Shown here piece after piece: positions 30,632 through 39,860 of a stretch of DNA of 43,961 nucleotides. The DNA is taken from positions 1-43,961 of the forward strand of contig NZ_JAVBHX010000016.1 in assembly GCF_030732065.1 (NCBI RefSeq), written 5' to 3'. The position numbers were made by a program, and so were the translations under genes. The first letter of the stretch is position 1. The number at the start of each line of letters is the position of its first letter. This DNA comes from Oceanimonas aquatica (GTDB taxonomy: Bacteria > Pseudomonadota > Gammaproteobacteria > Enterobacterales > Aeromonadaceae). Below the pieces are notes generated by a model, which saw nothing but the letters and a program-made list of their open reading frames with translations, did no database searches and was not told the origin of the DNA.

Positions 30632-32095
30632 ATGTCTGATGCACCATCCCAGACCTACCGCTCGCAACGCAAGCCCCGCAGTGACTTCGACAGCCGGGCT
30701 GCCTACCTTGAGCACGAATTGTCCATCATGTCGCCCCGCCGCTGGGGGATCAACCTGCCGTTTCGCGACTACAGCTTTGAGCTGGAAGATTTTGTGCCGG
30801 CACTGGCAGCAACCATCGGCAAAATCGTCATGGTCGCCGCCGTGGTGGCCGCCTTTGCCGGGCCGCTGGGCCTGAGCGACGCCTTTGTAGTGGAAAACGT
30901 TCGCTTTGAAATGCTTATCGCGGCGCTGCTGTTCGTGATTTTGTTCTCGGGTTTTGTCAACCCCAACGCCAACCTGGCCGGTACTCATGGCCCCATGATT
31001 CCGCTGATCCCGCTGATTGTGGCGTCTGGCGGTCACCCGTTGGCACTGGGGTTAATGGTGGGGATGCTGGGGCTGCTGCTCAGTATCAGCAAGGGCGGCA
31101 GCAAGCTGATGGCGCTTACCAGTGACGGGGTGCGCGGCGGCCTGCTGATTTACCTGGGTGCCATGGGGCTGCTCAGCCAGATCAAGGCGCTCACCGCCTG
31201 GGCCAACGGCCTGGAGATGGGCCACATCGCTTTTGTGGTGATCCTGGCCACCATCATCATGTATGCCCTGCTGGCCCGGCTGGAGATGCGCTGGCTGTCG
31301 ATTCCACTCGGCTCCGGCATCGCCTTTCTCATCGCCATCGCCCTGGGCGCCCCCTTTGAGTTCGTGACCGAGCCCGGCATGCCGCACCTGAGCCCGTCCT
31401 ACTGGTGGGGCGAGAACACCGGCTGGCAGATGGGCTGGCCCGAGTTCCATCACTTTATCAGCGTGGCTCCCTTCGCCGTGCTGGCAGTGGCCATGTGGTC
31501 CCCCGACTTTATGGGTCACCGGGTGTTCCAGGAGCTGAACTACCCGAAGAAGGCCACCAAGGTGCTGATGAACGTGGACGACACCATGTCAGTGGCGTCA
31601 GTACGCCAGGCCGTGGGCAGCGTACTGGGTGGTGGTAACCTGGCGTCTTCCTGGGGTACCTACATGATCCCCGCCGCCATCGCCAAGCGTCCCATTCCCG
31701 CCGGCGCCGTGCTCACCGGTGTGCTCTGTGTGGTGGCCGCGCTCTGGGGTTACCCCATGGATCTGGCGGTATGGGCGCCGGTACTGCGGGTAGCACTGAT
31801 TGTGGGTGTGTTCATGCCGCTGCTGGAAGCCGGCATGCAGATGACCCGTAACACCACCAGCAGCCAGTCGGCCGGTATCGTGGTATTCGCTTCCGCCTTT
31901 GTTAACCCGGTGTTCGGCTGGTCCATGACCATGCTGCTCGACAACCTGGGCCTGATTGGCGACAAGGAGCGGGGCAAGAAACTGCGCCTGATGGACCGCT
32001 GGGTGATTCCGGGCATCACCTTTGTCATTCTGCTGGCCATCATGGCTGCCGTGGGCATGCTGCCGGGCATTCCGGCACTGATCACCGGCGAATAA
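30632..32095 (+). CDS. DUF3360 family putative permease
   Basis: A 487-residue inner-membrane protein with about 11-12 helices and a cytoplasmic N-terminus (MSPRRWGINLPFRDYSFELEDF). The region NPNANLAGTHGPMIPLIPLIVASGGHPLAL and the later QAVGSVLGGGNLASSWGTYMIPAAIAKRPIP resemble SulP/NCS2-type transporters, and the whole matches the DUF3360 family known from Vibrio-like bacteria. Substrate unknown. ATGs occur at 30626 and 30632; the aggag box touches the first, so the second is chosen. Followed by a terminator. Confidence 0.8.
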   Translation: MSDAPSQTYRSQRKPRSDFDSRAAYLEHELSIMSPRRWGINLPFRDYSFELEDFVPALAATIGKIVMVAAVVAAFAGPLGLSDAFVVENVRFEMLIAALLFVILFSGFVNPNANLAGTHGPMIPLIPLIVASGGHPLALGLMVGMLGLLLSISKGGSKLMALTSDGVRGGLLIYLGAMGLLSQIKALTAWANGLEMGHIAFVVILATIIMYALLARLEMRWLSIPLGSGIAFLIAIALGAPFEFVTEPGMPHLSPSYWWGENTGWQMGWPEFHHFISVAPFAVLAVAMWSPDFMGHRVFQELNYPKKATKVLMNVDDTMSVASVRQAVGSVLGGGNLASSWGTYMIPAAIAKRPIPAGAVLTGVLCVVAALWGYPMDLAVWAPVLRVALIVGVFMPLLEAGMQMTRNTTSSQSAGIVVFASAFVNPVFGWSMTMLLDNLGLIGDKERGKKLRLMDRWVIPGITFVILLAIMAAVGMLPGIPALITGE

Positions 32096-32111
32096 GCGCC
32101 AGCGTGATACC

Positions 32112-32140
32112 AAAAGCCGGAGCAGTGCTCCGGCTTTTTT
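32112..32140 (+). terminator. rho-independent terminator after the DUF3360 gene
   Basis: The stem aaaagccggagc / gctccggctttttt has A and T runs and a three-base loop. Confidence 0.92.
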
Positions 32141-32216
32141 ATTGCCTTCTGGTAAGGATGGAGGAGCAAGGAAACCCACAGACACTTCCCCGGCTTTTTC
32201 TCCTCATTCCGGTCCC

Positions 32217-32229
32217 CTCACCCCTTACC
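32217..32229. repeat. ctcaccccttacc repeat overlapping the sbcC stop codon
   Basis: The short unit ctcaccccttacc is shared with 6711-6793 and 39838-39857. Here it includes the stop codon of sbcC (32218-32220), so the repeat may have set the end of that protein. Confidence 0.45.
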
Positions 32230-35200
32230 GTTAAACGCAAATTCCGGTGCCAGCCGGCTGAGGCCCAGGCCCTGGCCCTTGCTCAGTTTTATCTGTACCG
32301 GCACCCGCTCCTTCAGCGCCTCGATATGGCTGATCACGCCGATCATCTTGCCGCTGGCATTAAGCGCATCCAGCGCATCCAGCGCCACTTCCAGGGTGTC
32401 GGCGTCCAGGGTGCCAAAGCCCTCGTCCAGAAACAGCGAATCGATGCGGGTCTTGCTGCTCACCAGATCCGACAGCGCCAGCGCCAGCGCCAGGCTCACC
32501 AGAAAGCTTTCGCCCCCCGACAGGGTTTGCGTATCCCGGGTCACGTCCGCCTGCCAGGTGTCGATTACCGCCAGCTCCAGCTCGGCACTCTTGTTGCGGG
32601 CCAGCCGGTAGCGGCCGTGCAGCCGCTCCAGCCGGCGATTGGCCAGGTACACCAGATGCTCCAGGGTCAGGCCCTGGGCAAAACGACGGTAACGGGCGCC
32701 ATCGGCAGAGCCAATCAGGCTGTTGAGCTGCTCCCAGCGCTGCAGCTGGCAGCGGGCCTGCTCAATCTCGTGCAGCAGTGCCTGCTGCCGGCTGCGCTGG
32801 GCGGCGTCGTGCTCCAGCCGCTCGTCCAGCCGGCCCAGTTGCTGCTGCCGGGCATTATATGCCTGTTGCTGCACAGCTTCTCGCTGTTGCAAGGCTTCAA
32901 GGGGCTCAGGGGCAGTGTCACCCAGTTGCTGCCAGGCCTGCTCGGCCTGAGCCAGCCGGTCGCCAGCCAGTGCCAGCGCCTGCTGCAGCGCCTGCAGCCG
33001 TGTTTGCAGCTGCCGGCGCTCATCATCGGGCAACAGCGCCGCCAGAAAGGCGGCGTCGTCGGCAAAGGGACTGGCGGCCAGGGCCTGTTGCCAGCCGCTG
33101 CGCGCCTCGGCCAGCTCTCGTTCCTGTTCGGCCTGCTGCCGGCGTTCCTGCTCCAGTACGGCGCTCTGGCGCTGCAGCTCGTCGTTCAGTGAAGCAAGCC
33201 GGGTTTCCGCCTCGTTGGCTGCCGCCAGAGGATCGGCGGCCGTTACCGGCTCGCCATCGGCCAGACCCAGCCCTCGCCAGCGCTCCTGCCAGCGCCGGGC
33301 CAGACTGGCCGCCTCGCTGAGATCGGTGGCCAGTTGCTGGCGCGCTTCCTTCAGCTTGCCGGCGGCTTGCTGCTGTTGCTGCCAGTGTTGCCATTGCTGC
33401 TCGGTGTGCTGTAACCAGGTTGGCCAGTGTTCGGGCCTGTGGCCAACGCTGGCCGTCAGTCCCTGCTCCAGCTCATCGCGCTGGTGCTCAATCTCCTGCA
33501 GCTCGTCGCTCAGCTGTTGTACCTGTTGTTGCAGCGTGTGGCCTTGCTGGGCCAGCAACTGCTGCCGGTGTTTGAGCTCGCCGGCCTGATGGGTTGTCGC
33601 CTGGAAGGCCTGCTCTGCCTGGTTCAGGGCGGTCCTGGCAAGGTCGAGCTGTTCGCTCTGTTGTTCCAGCCGGGCCAGCTGCTGCCGGCGCTCGTCGACT
33701 TGTTCCGTCCAGCCGGCCGCGGAGAGCTCCAGCTCCTGCAGTATGCTGTGGTGCTCGGCGGTCTGGCGGGCAATGGCGTTGCCGAGGTCGTGCAAACGCC
33801 GGTTTAGCTGCTCCAGTGCGGCCTTGCGCTCCGCCTGCCGCGTACCCAGCGTCTGCCCCTGCTGCTCGGTGGCATCCAGCTCGACCTGTTTTTGCTGCAG
33901 TTCGGTCGCGGTGCGGTTATCCAGGTGGCGATAATCTTCTATGGCCGGATGAGACTCGCTGCCACAGAGGGGGCAGGCCTCGCCGGGCTGCAACTGCGCC
34001 CTGTGCTGTTCCAGTGAGCGAATGACTTTTTCCTGCTCCAGCAACCGGGTCTTGTCGCGCACCTGCTCCTTGAGGGAGCGGTAATGCTCGCGCACCTGGG
34101 CCAGTTGCTGCTCACCCTGCTGCCATTCGGGCTCAAGCCGGGCCAGCGTTTGCTGCTCCTGCTGCTGTTCACGCTGCAACTCCTGCAGCCGCTCGGCCCC
34201 CTGTTGCAGCGCCAGCCATTGCGGCTGCTGGCCGCGCAACTGCTGCAGCCGGGCTTTCAGCACCGGCTCGCTGTCATTCCCCAGCACCTGTGCCAGCGCC
34301 TGTTGCTGTTGCCGGAAGAGCGTATCGGCGTGCCGTCTTTCCTGCTCCGCCGCCTGCTGTTGCTGCACCAGTGCTTGCTGGTCACGCTCAAGCCGCTGTT
34401 GCTCTGCGCGGTGTTGCTGCTGCCGGGAGCCTGCCTTGCCGGCCTGCTGCTGCAGCCGGTTCAGCTGCTCTACACTGGCCCGCCAGCCGGCCAGTTGCTC
34501 GCCCAGCCGTTCACCGGCGGCATTGGCGGCCATGGCATCGGCCAGTTGATGCAGTTGCTGCTCCAGTTCCTGATCCCGGGTCAGCAGGGCCTGATGATGC
34601 TGATGGCTGAACGACAGCCCCTGCCAGCAGTCCTGATTGCGCTCTGCAGTCAGGCGGCTCAGCCCGGCTTCACGCGCGATTATCTGGCGGTTCAGCGCCT
34701 GCAGTGAGGTTTCTTGCTGCTGCCGTTGCTGCCAGTGCGGCTGCAGCCGGGCCGCCGGCTCGCTTTGCTCGAGTTTGCGCTGCTCGGGGGCCGCCTCGTT
34801 CAGCGCCGCCTGCGCTCGTTGGTGTGCCTGGCTTGCCTGAGCCAGCTGCTGCTCGCACCGATCCCACTGCTGCCGGTGCTGCAACGCGGCCCGGGCTTGC
34901 TGCAGCATCTGCTGGCCTTCGGCCTGCTCACGGGCCACCTCTTCGCGCTGCTGCTCAATGGCCTGGCGCTCTTCTTCATTCAGCAGGGCCATGCCCTGCA
35001 ACTGCGCTTCCTGCCGGGCCAGCGCCTGCTTGTGGTCCCGGGTCTGCTCAAACACCCGCTGGGAAATGCGCGCGTAAATGTCGGTGCCGGTCAGCTCTTC
35101 CAGCAGTTCGGCGCGCTCATTGGCATCGGCATGCAAAAAGGCGGCAAAGCCCCCCTGAGCCAGCATCATGGACTTGGTGAAACGGCCGAAGTCGAGGCCG

Positions 35201-35616
35201 GTGAGCTCTTCGGTTTGCTTGAGCTTGTCGTTGATTCTGTCGGTAAGGATTTCGCCATCCCGCCTGGCCAGCTCCACCCGGGGGGCCTGCAGCTTGCCGT
35301 TGGCCTTGCCCCGGGCCCGGCGCTGGCTCCAGAAGGCACGATAACCTTCACCTTTGACCTCAAATTCCACTTCCGCCAGGCAGTCGGCGGTGTGCCGGGT
35401 CATCAGCTCGTTGCTGCCGGCGGACACGGTTTTCATGCGCGGGGTCTGGTGATAGAGCGCCAGGCAGATGGCATCGAGCAGAGTGGTTTTGCCGGCGCCG
35501 GTGGGGCCGGTAATGGCAAACAGGCCGTTGTCGGCAAAGGGCGACTGGGTAAAGTCGATTTTCCACTCGCCCTGCAGGGAGTTGAGGTTTTTCAGCCGCA
35601 GGCTCAGTATTTTCAT
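32218..35616 (-). CDS. sbcC: exonuclease subunit SbcC
   Basis: A 1132-residue SMC-like ATPase that with SbcD forms the nuclease that opens hairpins and trims blocked DNA ends. Walker [21 protein letters not shown] is near residue 38; a long coiled coil carries the zinc hook CPLC ([13 protein letters not shown]) near its middle; the signature [17 protein letters not shown] and Walker [13 protein letters not shown] lie at the C-terminus. It is longer than E. coli SbcC (1048) and its coiled coil is unusually rich in Gln and Leu (runs of QQQ). The start overlaps the sbcD stop by four bases. Confidence 0.95.
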   Translation of the reverse strand: MKILSLRLKNLNSLQGEWKIDFTQSPFADNGLFAITGPTGAGKTTLLDAICLALYHQTPRMKTVSAGSNELMTRHTADCLAEVEFEVKGEGYRAFWSQRRARGKANGKLQAPRVELARRDGEILTDRINDKLKQTEELTGLDFGRFTKSMMLAQGGFAAFLHADANERAELLEELTGTDIYARISQRVFEQTRDHKQALARQEAQLQGMALLNEEERQAIEQQREEVAREQAEGQQMLQQARAALQHRQQWDRCEQQLAQASQAHQRAQAALNEAAPEQRKLEQSEPAARLQPHWQQRQQQETSLQALNRQIIAREAGLSRLTAERNQDCWQGLSFSHQHHQALLTRDQELEQQLHQLADAMAANAAGERLGEQLAGWRASVEQLNRLQQQAGKAGSRQQQHRAEQQRLERDQQALVQQQQAAEQERRHADTLFRQQQQALAQVLGNDSEPVLKARLQQLRGQQPQWLALQQGAERLQELQREQQQEQQTLARLEPEWQQGEQQLAQVREHYRSLKEQVRDKTRLLEQEKVIRSLEQHRAQLQPGEACPLCGSESHPAIEDYRHLDNRTATELQQKQVELDATEQQGQTLGTRQAERKAALEQLNRRLHDLGNAIARQTAEHHSILQELELSAAGWTEQVDERRQQLARLEQQSEQLDLARTALNQAEQAFQATTHQAGELKHRQQLLAQQGHTLQQQVQQLSDELQEIEHQRDELEQGLTASVGHRPEHWPTWLQHTEQQWQHWQQQQQAAGKLKEARQQLATDLSEAASLARRWQERWRGLGLADGEPVTAADPLAAANEAETRLASLNDELQRQSAVLEQERRQQAEQERELAEARSGWQQALAASPFADDAAFLAALLPDDERRQLQTRLQALQQALALAGDRLAQAEQAWQQLGDTAPEPLEALQQREAVQQQAYNARQQQLGRLDERLEHDAAQRSRQQALLHEIEQARCQLQRWEQLNSLIGSADGARYRRFAQGLTLEHLVYLANRRLERLHGRYRLARNKSAELELAVIDTWQADVTRDTQTLSGGESFLVSLALALALSDLVSSKTRIDSLFLDEGFGTLDADTLEVALDALDALNASGKMIGVISHIEALKERVPVQIKLSKGQGLGLSRLAPEFAFNGKG

Positions 35617-36830
35617 GCTTGCTCCTTCAAGTCTGCCACTATGCGGGCATAAAGGCCGTTGAGCTCGGCATGTTCGTCCGGCGCCAGCTCCTCGGCGGCC
35701 AGCCGCCGTTCAAACACCTGCTCAGGCGTCAGCTCGCTCAGGGTTTCCTTCTGCTCGGCCACCAGGGTGGCACTGCGTTCGTGCCGGCCCCGGCGTACCA
35801 GCAGCACCTCCACGTTCAGTCCCTCGCACAGGGCCTGCACTCTGGGCTGCAGATCGCTCAGGTAATCGTCTTCGGTGACCGTGACTTCCAGCCACACCGG
35901 GCGCTCGGCCGTGCTCATGGCCGCCGCCTCGGGCAAGCGGTGTTCCAGCTCTGCCAGACTGCCGGTGACCCGCGCCAGGGGCTGAAACACCGGTACCGGC
36001 ACCGGTGTAACCTCTTGCAGGCCGGACGGGGTCAGCTCTACCAGCAGCACTTCCTTTTGCTGGCCGGTTTCATCAAACCCCAGCGCCAGCGGCGAGCCGC
36101 TGTAACGAATATGCTCACATCCGCCCACCTTTTGCGGCCGGTGAATGTGCCCGAGGGCAATGTAGTCAGCGGCGGGAAAGGCGCTGGCAGGAAAGGCCTC
36201 CAGGGTGCCGATGTAAATTTCCCGCACCGAGTCGCTGCTGCTGGCTCCCACGGTAGTGAGGTGGCCGGTGGCCACGATAGGCAGCTCACCGCCCAGCGCA
36301 GCGCAGCGATCCTGTGCCCGCTCGAACAAATCCTGATAGTGCCCGGCAATAGCCTGTTGCAGGGCCCGGCCCTTGTCATCGGCGCTGTCGCCGGCGCGGC
36401 TTTCCAGCAGATCCCGCGGGCGCAGAAAGGGAATGGCACAGAGCACCGCCGAAGGCTCGCCGGCCCGGTTGGCAAGAGTAATCAGTTGCTGCTCCGGCTC
36501 GGCCAGCGCACCGGGGATCACTTGCACATTCAGCGCACCCAGCAGGGCCCGGGATTCGTTGAGCATGGCTACCGAGTCGTGATTGCCGCCCAGCAGCACC
36601 AGGCTGGCACCGGTGCGGCTCATGGCCACCACAAAGTTGTGGTAAAGCTCGCGGGCATAGCTGGGGGGGGTGCCGGTATCAAAAATATCTCCGGCCACCA
36701 GCACGGCATCGATCTGGTGATGCTCTACCTGCGCCACCAGCCAGTCGAGAAAGGCGGCGTGCTCAATGATCCGGGTTTTGCCCATGAAATGCTGGCCCAG
36801 GTGCCAGTCGGAGGTGTGCAGAATGCGCAT
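35613..36830 (-). CDS. sbcD: exonuclease subunit SbcD
   Basis: A 405-residue Mn-dependent nuclease subunit. Metallophosphoesterase motifs appear in order: [35 protein letters not shown] and ALGHIHRPQ. The start at 36830 ([12 protein letters not shown]) matches the universal family N-terminus; the frame opens 33 codons earlier, without similarity. It is first in the sbcD-sbcC operon, with a four-base overlap. A capping C-terminal region follows at about 285-405. Confidence 0.95.
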   Translation of the reverse strand: MRILHTSDWHLGQHFMGKTRIIEHAAFLDWLVAQVEHHQIDAVLVAGDIFDTGTPPSYARELYHNFVVAMSRTGASLVLLGGNHDSVAMLNESRALLGALNVQVIPGALAEPEQQLITLANRAGEPSAVLCAIPFLRPRDLLESRAGDSADDKGRALQQAIAGHYQDLFERAQDRCAALGGELPIVATGHLTTVGASSSDSVREIYIGTLEAFPASAFPAADYIALGHIHRPQKVGGCEHIRYSGSPLALGFDETGQQKEVLLVELTPSGLQEVTPVPVPVFQPLARVTGSLAELEHRLPEAAAMSTAERPVWLEVTVTEDDYLSDLQPRVQALCEGLNVEVLLVRRGRHERSATLVAEQKETLSELTPEQVFERRLAAEELAPDEHAELNGLYARIVADLKEQA

Positions 36831-36955
36831 GCAGGCCCTTGTGTGCGAACGGGTTGACCGGCTATTAAACCCCCTCGGCGGCGGCGGTGCAATTGGCCTT
36901 GGCCTGACCGCAAAACTTGCTAGACTCACGCCTTTCCTTCTTTGCTTGTTGCCAC

Positions 36956-37852
36956 ATGCCGTTTTCCTACGATTTTCTCGCCCTGGCCGCCGCCGCCTGC
37001 TGGGCCATCTCCAGTTTGCTCTCGGCCAGCGCCGCCCGCCACCTGGGCGCCTTTGCCTATTCCCGCTGGCGCATGTTTTGCGTCAGCCTCATGCTGTGGG
37101 CCGCGGCCCTGGTCACCGGCGGCTGGGCCAGTCTGGATTCACCGGCCCTGGGAGTGATGGCGGCGTCGGGGCTGATTGGCATTTTTATCGGTGACACCGC
37201 CCTCTATGCCGCCATGAACCGGCTGGGGCCGCGCCGGGCCAGTGTGCTGTTTGCCACTCATGCGTTGTTTTCGGTGGTGCTGGGCTTTGCCCTGTTTGAT
37301 GAGCGCATTGGTGGCCGGGCCCTGGCCGGCGGCGTGCTGCTGGTAGGCGGCGTGATGACCGCCATCTTCTTTGGCAAACGCGGAAGCGAAACCCATGCCT
37401 GGGAGCAGGATAACGGCAGTCCCTGGCCGGGCATCGCGCTTGGGCTGGTGTCGGCCCTGTGCCAGTCGGTGGCGACCCTGATGGTCAAACCCACCATGGA
37501 GGGCAATGTGGATCCGGTGGCAGCCTCGGCGGTGCGCATGACCATGGCCTTTGCGGCACACCTGGCACTGCTGTGGGCCGGGCTGGCGGTGGCCAGACCC
37601 TTGCAACGCATTAACTGGCCGGTGTTCGGCATGGTGGCGCTGAACGCCTTTCTGGCCATGGGCGTGGGCATGACACTGATTTTGCTGGCGCTGCGTTATG
37701 GTGAGGTGGGCATGGTGGCCATGCTGAGCTCGGTTAGCCCGGTGCTGGTGCTGCCGCTGCTGTGGTTGATTATGAAACGGCGTCCGGCCGGTGGCGCCTG
37801 GCTAGGCGCCCTGGCCACCGTGATTGGCACGGCGTTGATTGTGACACGCTAG
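36956..37852 (+). CDS. EamA/DMT-family transporter
   Basis: A 298-residue membrane protein with ten helices and two EamA repeats (about 4-138 and 155-295). LAAAACWAISSLLSASAARHLG and IGIFIGDTALYAAMNRLGPRRASVLFATHALFSVVLG are typical of the first repeat. The start at 36956 begins the first helix; an earlier in-frame ATG at 36917 adds non-conserved residues. It is divergent from sbcD and the substrate is unknown. Confidence 0.86.
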   Translation: MPFSYDFLALAAAACWAISSLLSASAARHLGAFAYSRWRMFCVSLMLWAAALVTGGWASLDSPALGVMAASGLIGIFIGDTALYAAMNRLGPRRASVLFATHALFSVVLGFALFDERIGGRALAGGVLLVGGVMTAIFFGKRGSETHAWEQDNGSPWPGIALGLVSALCQSVATLMVKPTMEGNVDPVAASAVRMTMAFAAHLALLWAGLAVARPLQRINWPVFGMVALNAFLAMGVGMTLILLALRYGEVGMVAMLSSVSPVLVLPLLWLIMKRRPAGGAWLGALATVIGTALIVTR

Positions 37853-37862
37853 GTGCCGGGTA

Positions 37863-38483
37863 TCAGAGACTGAGTCCTTCTTCGCCGAGGGCCCGGCGCA
37901 CACCCGCGTCTTCCTTCATGTCCTGAAAGTGACGGGCCAGGTGCGGATAAGGTGTCAGCCCCTGAGGCAGCACCTGCGTGGCCCAGTATTCATAGGCAAA
38001 GGCACAGGCATCGACAATGCTTCGGTGCTCGTCCATATACCAGGTGCGGCTGGCGAGATGGTTGTCCATGCGTTGCAGAAAGGGCGTCACGCGGGCGGGC
38101 ACAGCCGCCTTGATGGCATCGTGAGCGGCAAAGCTGCGATCCGAGGTGTATTTCTGGGGAGCGAAAAACGGCACAAAGGCGTTATAGACATCGGCATTGA
38201 GAAAGCTCAGCCAGTAATCGCACTGATATTGCAGCACGGGATCGGTCCCTGGCCCCAGATGCTCGCCATCTGGCAATCGGGCCAGATAACGCAAAATGGC
38301 ACTGTTCTGGTAGAGGGCCCCCATGTCGTCGGTCATCAGCACCGGTACCGCGGCCATGTAATTAATCTTGAGAAACTCCGGGTCCCGCGTATCGGCCAGC
38401 TCCAGCTCAAACGGGGATTCCAGCCAGCACAGCACTATGTGCGGCGCCAGCGAACAGGCGCCGGGCTTGTAATACAGCTTCAT
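37863..38483 (-). CDS. beta-class glutathione S-transferase
   Basis: A 206-residue GST starting MKLYYKPGACSLAPHIVL, like E. coli GstA, with the catalytic Cys of beta-class enzymes at residue 10. The cis-Pro site is AAVPVLMTDD and the glutathione-contact segment is LYQNSAILRYLA. The start at 38483 was chosen over 38531 because it gives the canonical N-terminus and has an aggaggt box just upstream. Downstream of a MarR gene in the same direction, separated by a gap with a large inverted repeat, so it may be regulated by it. Confidence 0.9.
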   Translation of the reverse strand: MKLYYKPGACSLAPHIVLCWLESPFELELADTRDPEFLKINYMAAVPVLMTDDMGALYQNSAILRYLARLPDGEHLGPGTDPVLQYQCDYWLSFLNADVYNAFVPFFAPQKYTSDRSFAAHDAIKAAVPARVTPFLQRMDNHLASRTWYMDEHRSIVDACAFAYEYWATQVLPQGLTPYPHLARHFQDMKEDAGVRRALGEEGLSL

Positions 38484-38573
38484 CGAATAACACCTCCTTG
38501 ATTCGGCAAAATGCCGCGGCGGCACTGACATCGCCGCCGCGAACTTACTCCAAGTATTGGCAGGGAATGAAAA

Positions 38574-38606
38574 ATTGGCGACGCTTCAAAAAGAAATGTC
38601 GCCAAT
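38574..38606. promoter_or_regulatory. 33-bp inverted repeat, probable operator or mRNA hairpin
   Basis: attggcgac (38574-38582) and gtcgccaat (38598-38606) are perfect nine-base arms with a 15-base spacer. It lies between marR and gst. A second palindrome, cgcggcgg / ccgccgcg, sits at 38514-38541. The spacer length is more like paired operator halves than a terminator, as no T run follows in the marR direction. Confidence 0.5.
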
Positions 38607-38632
38607 CGAGTACCAAAAAGGTGAGGTATGCC

Positions 38633-39154
38633 TCAGTCTTCCACCGTCAGCAGCATTTTCTTTAACAGGGCGGCAAATTGTTGCTGCTCTTCGTCGGAGA
38701 GGGCGCCGGCCAGCTCGGCCTCGGCGGCCAGGTGGTTTTTAACCGCCTCTTCCACCACGCTGAAACCGGCGTCGGTGAGGGTTACGATCACGCCGCGGCG
38801 GTCGTGATCCGCCTGAGCCCGGGTGACCAGACCCCGGCTTTCGAGCCGGTTGATGCGGTTGGTGAGCGCGCCGGAAGAGATCAGCACCATGCTCTGCAGC
38901 TGGTTGGGAGACAACTGAAAGCCGGGCGGGTGCCGGCGCAGGGCGGCCAGTACGTCGAACTCGCCCACATTGAGATCGAAACGGGCCAGATCCTGCAATA
39001 CCCGGCGGGTAATGAAGTATTCCAGCCGCACCACCCGGCCAATAACTTCGGTACTGTCAAAATTCAGATCGGGGCGGGCCCGCTGCCACAGGGTCACGAT
39101 GCGATCAATCTGATCCATGATGGCGTCGGTAGATTGCGTGTGGTTGTCGTTCAT
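38633..39154 (-). CDS. MarR-family transcriptional regulator
   Basis: A 173-residue winged-helix regulator. The DNA-binding part reads FDVLAALRRHPPGFQLSPNQLQ...ISSGALTNRINRLESRGLVTRAQADHDRRGVIVTLTDAG, with the DxRR wing motif. The extended N-terminus (about 40 residues) fits TamR/HosA-like MarR proteins. It probably controls the downstream GST gene or itself via the inverted repeat at 38574. The effector is unknown. Confidence 0.9.
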   Translation of the reverse strand: MNDNHTQSTDAIMDQIDRIVTLWQRARPDLNFDSTEVIGRVVRLEYFITRRVLQDLARFDLNVGEFDVLAALRRHPPGFQLSPNQLQSMVLISSGALTNRINRLESRGLVTRAQADHDRRGVIVTLTDAGFSVVEEAVKNHLAAEAELAGALSDEEQQQFAALLKKMLLTVED

Positions 39155-39288
39155 TGTTCTTGGTTCTTCCTGGAAGCCATTTTGATATCAAGACAATCTA
39201 CATCATAACATAAAGCCCATGTGCTAAACCCCGGTCCAATATCGGGATATTCGCCGCCCGGCGCATTTAATGACCACGATTCTTGGGG

Positions 39289-39294
39289 TATACT
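39289..39294 (+). promoter_or_regulatory. -10 element of the cytochrome c5 promoter
   Basis: tatact preceded by gggg; the -35 17 bases upstream is poor (tttaat). The stretch gtatactcgcc is shared with the tsdB leader at 26663. About 50 bases before the chosen start. Confidence 0.45.
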
Positions 39295-39342
39295 CGCCGA
39301 GTTTAACGGAAAATAATGAAAGCCAACTGGGAGAATGAAAAG

Positions 39343-39777
39343 GTGAGCCTGTTTAAAAACCTGTTGCTTGCCGGTGTTGCCGCTGCTTCGCTGAGTGGTA
39401 TGGCCTACGCCGCCAATGATATGTCGCCTGAAGCCATTGCCGAGCGCACCAAGCCGGTGGGCAGCGTATACACCGCCGCCGATCTGGAAGGTATCATCGA
39501 TACTGCCGCCGCCGGTGACAGCGGCGAGCCCGCCGAGCCCCGCAGCGGCGAAGCCGTCTACACTGCCGCCTGCTCCGCCTGCCACGGCACCGGTGCCGCC
39601 GGCGCCCCCATCAAGGGCGATGCCGATGCCTGGGGTCCGCGCGTCGCCAAGGGTCGCGATACCCTGCTGGATCACGCCCTGAACGGCTTTAACGGCATGC
39701 CGGCCCGTGGTGCCTGTGGCAACTGCTCCGATGAAGAGATTGCCAACGCCGTTGACTACATGATGAACGCCATCTGA
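39343..39777 (+). CDS. cytochrome c5 family protein
   Basis: A 144-residue periplasmic monohaem cytochrome. The GTG start at 39343 gives a clean signal peptide (MSLFKNLLLAGVAAASLSGMAYA), and a gggag box lies ten bases upstream; an in-frame ATG at 39316 would add nine charged residues before it. The haem site is CSACHGTGAAGAP, the Met ligand is in GFNGMPARGACGNC, and the paired CxxC of c5 cytochromes is ACGNC. It likely shuttles electrons to terminal reductases. Followed by a terminator. Confidence 0.9.
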   Translation: MSLFKNLLLAGVAAASLSGMAYAANDMSPEAIAERTKPVGSVYTAADLEGIIDTAAAGDSGEPAEPRSGEAVYTAACSACHGTGAAGAPIKGDADAWGPRVAKGRDTLLDHALNGFNGMPARGACGNCSDEEIANAVDYMMNAI

Positions 39778-39796
39778 GTAGCCTGCTCAGGCAGTG

Positions 39797-39824
39797 AAAA
39801 AAGCCGCAGCAATGCGGCTTTTTT
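39797..39824 (+). terminator. rho-independent terminator after cytochrome c5
   Basis: aaaaaagccgca / tgcggctttttt with a four-base loop; the A run could also serve the convergent rep gene. Confidence 0.9.
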
Positions 39825-39837
39825 ATTGTCCGGTGCT

Positions 39838-39857
39838 CCTCACCCCTTACCCTTCAC
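39838..39857. repeat. cctcaccccttacccttcac repeat
   Basis: A third occurrence of the ctcaccccttac family, directly downstream of the rep stop codon. The same units occur around 6711-6793 and at 32217. Confidence 0.5.
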
Positions 39858-39860
39858 TGC

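Noticed and set aside
32760-34960. Gln/Leu-rich tandem repeats as a satellite or CRISPR-like array
   Set aside because: The period is irregular and in frame with the SbcC coiled coil; no repeated spacers.
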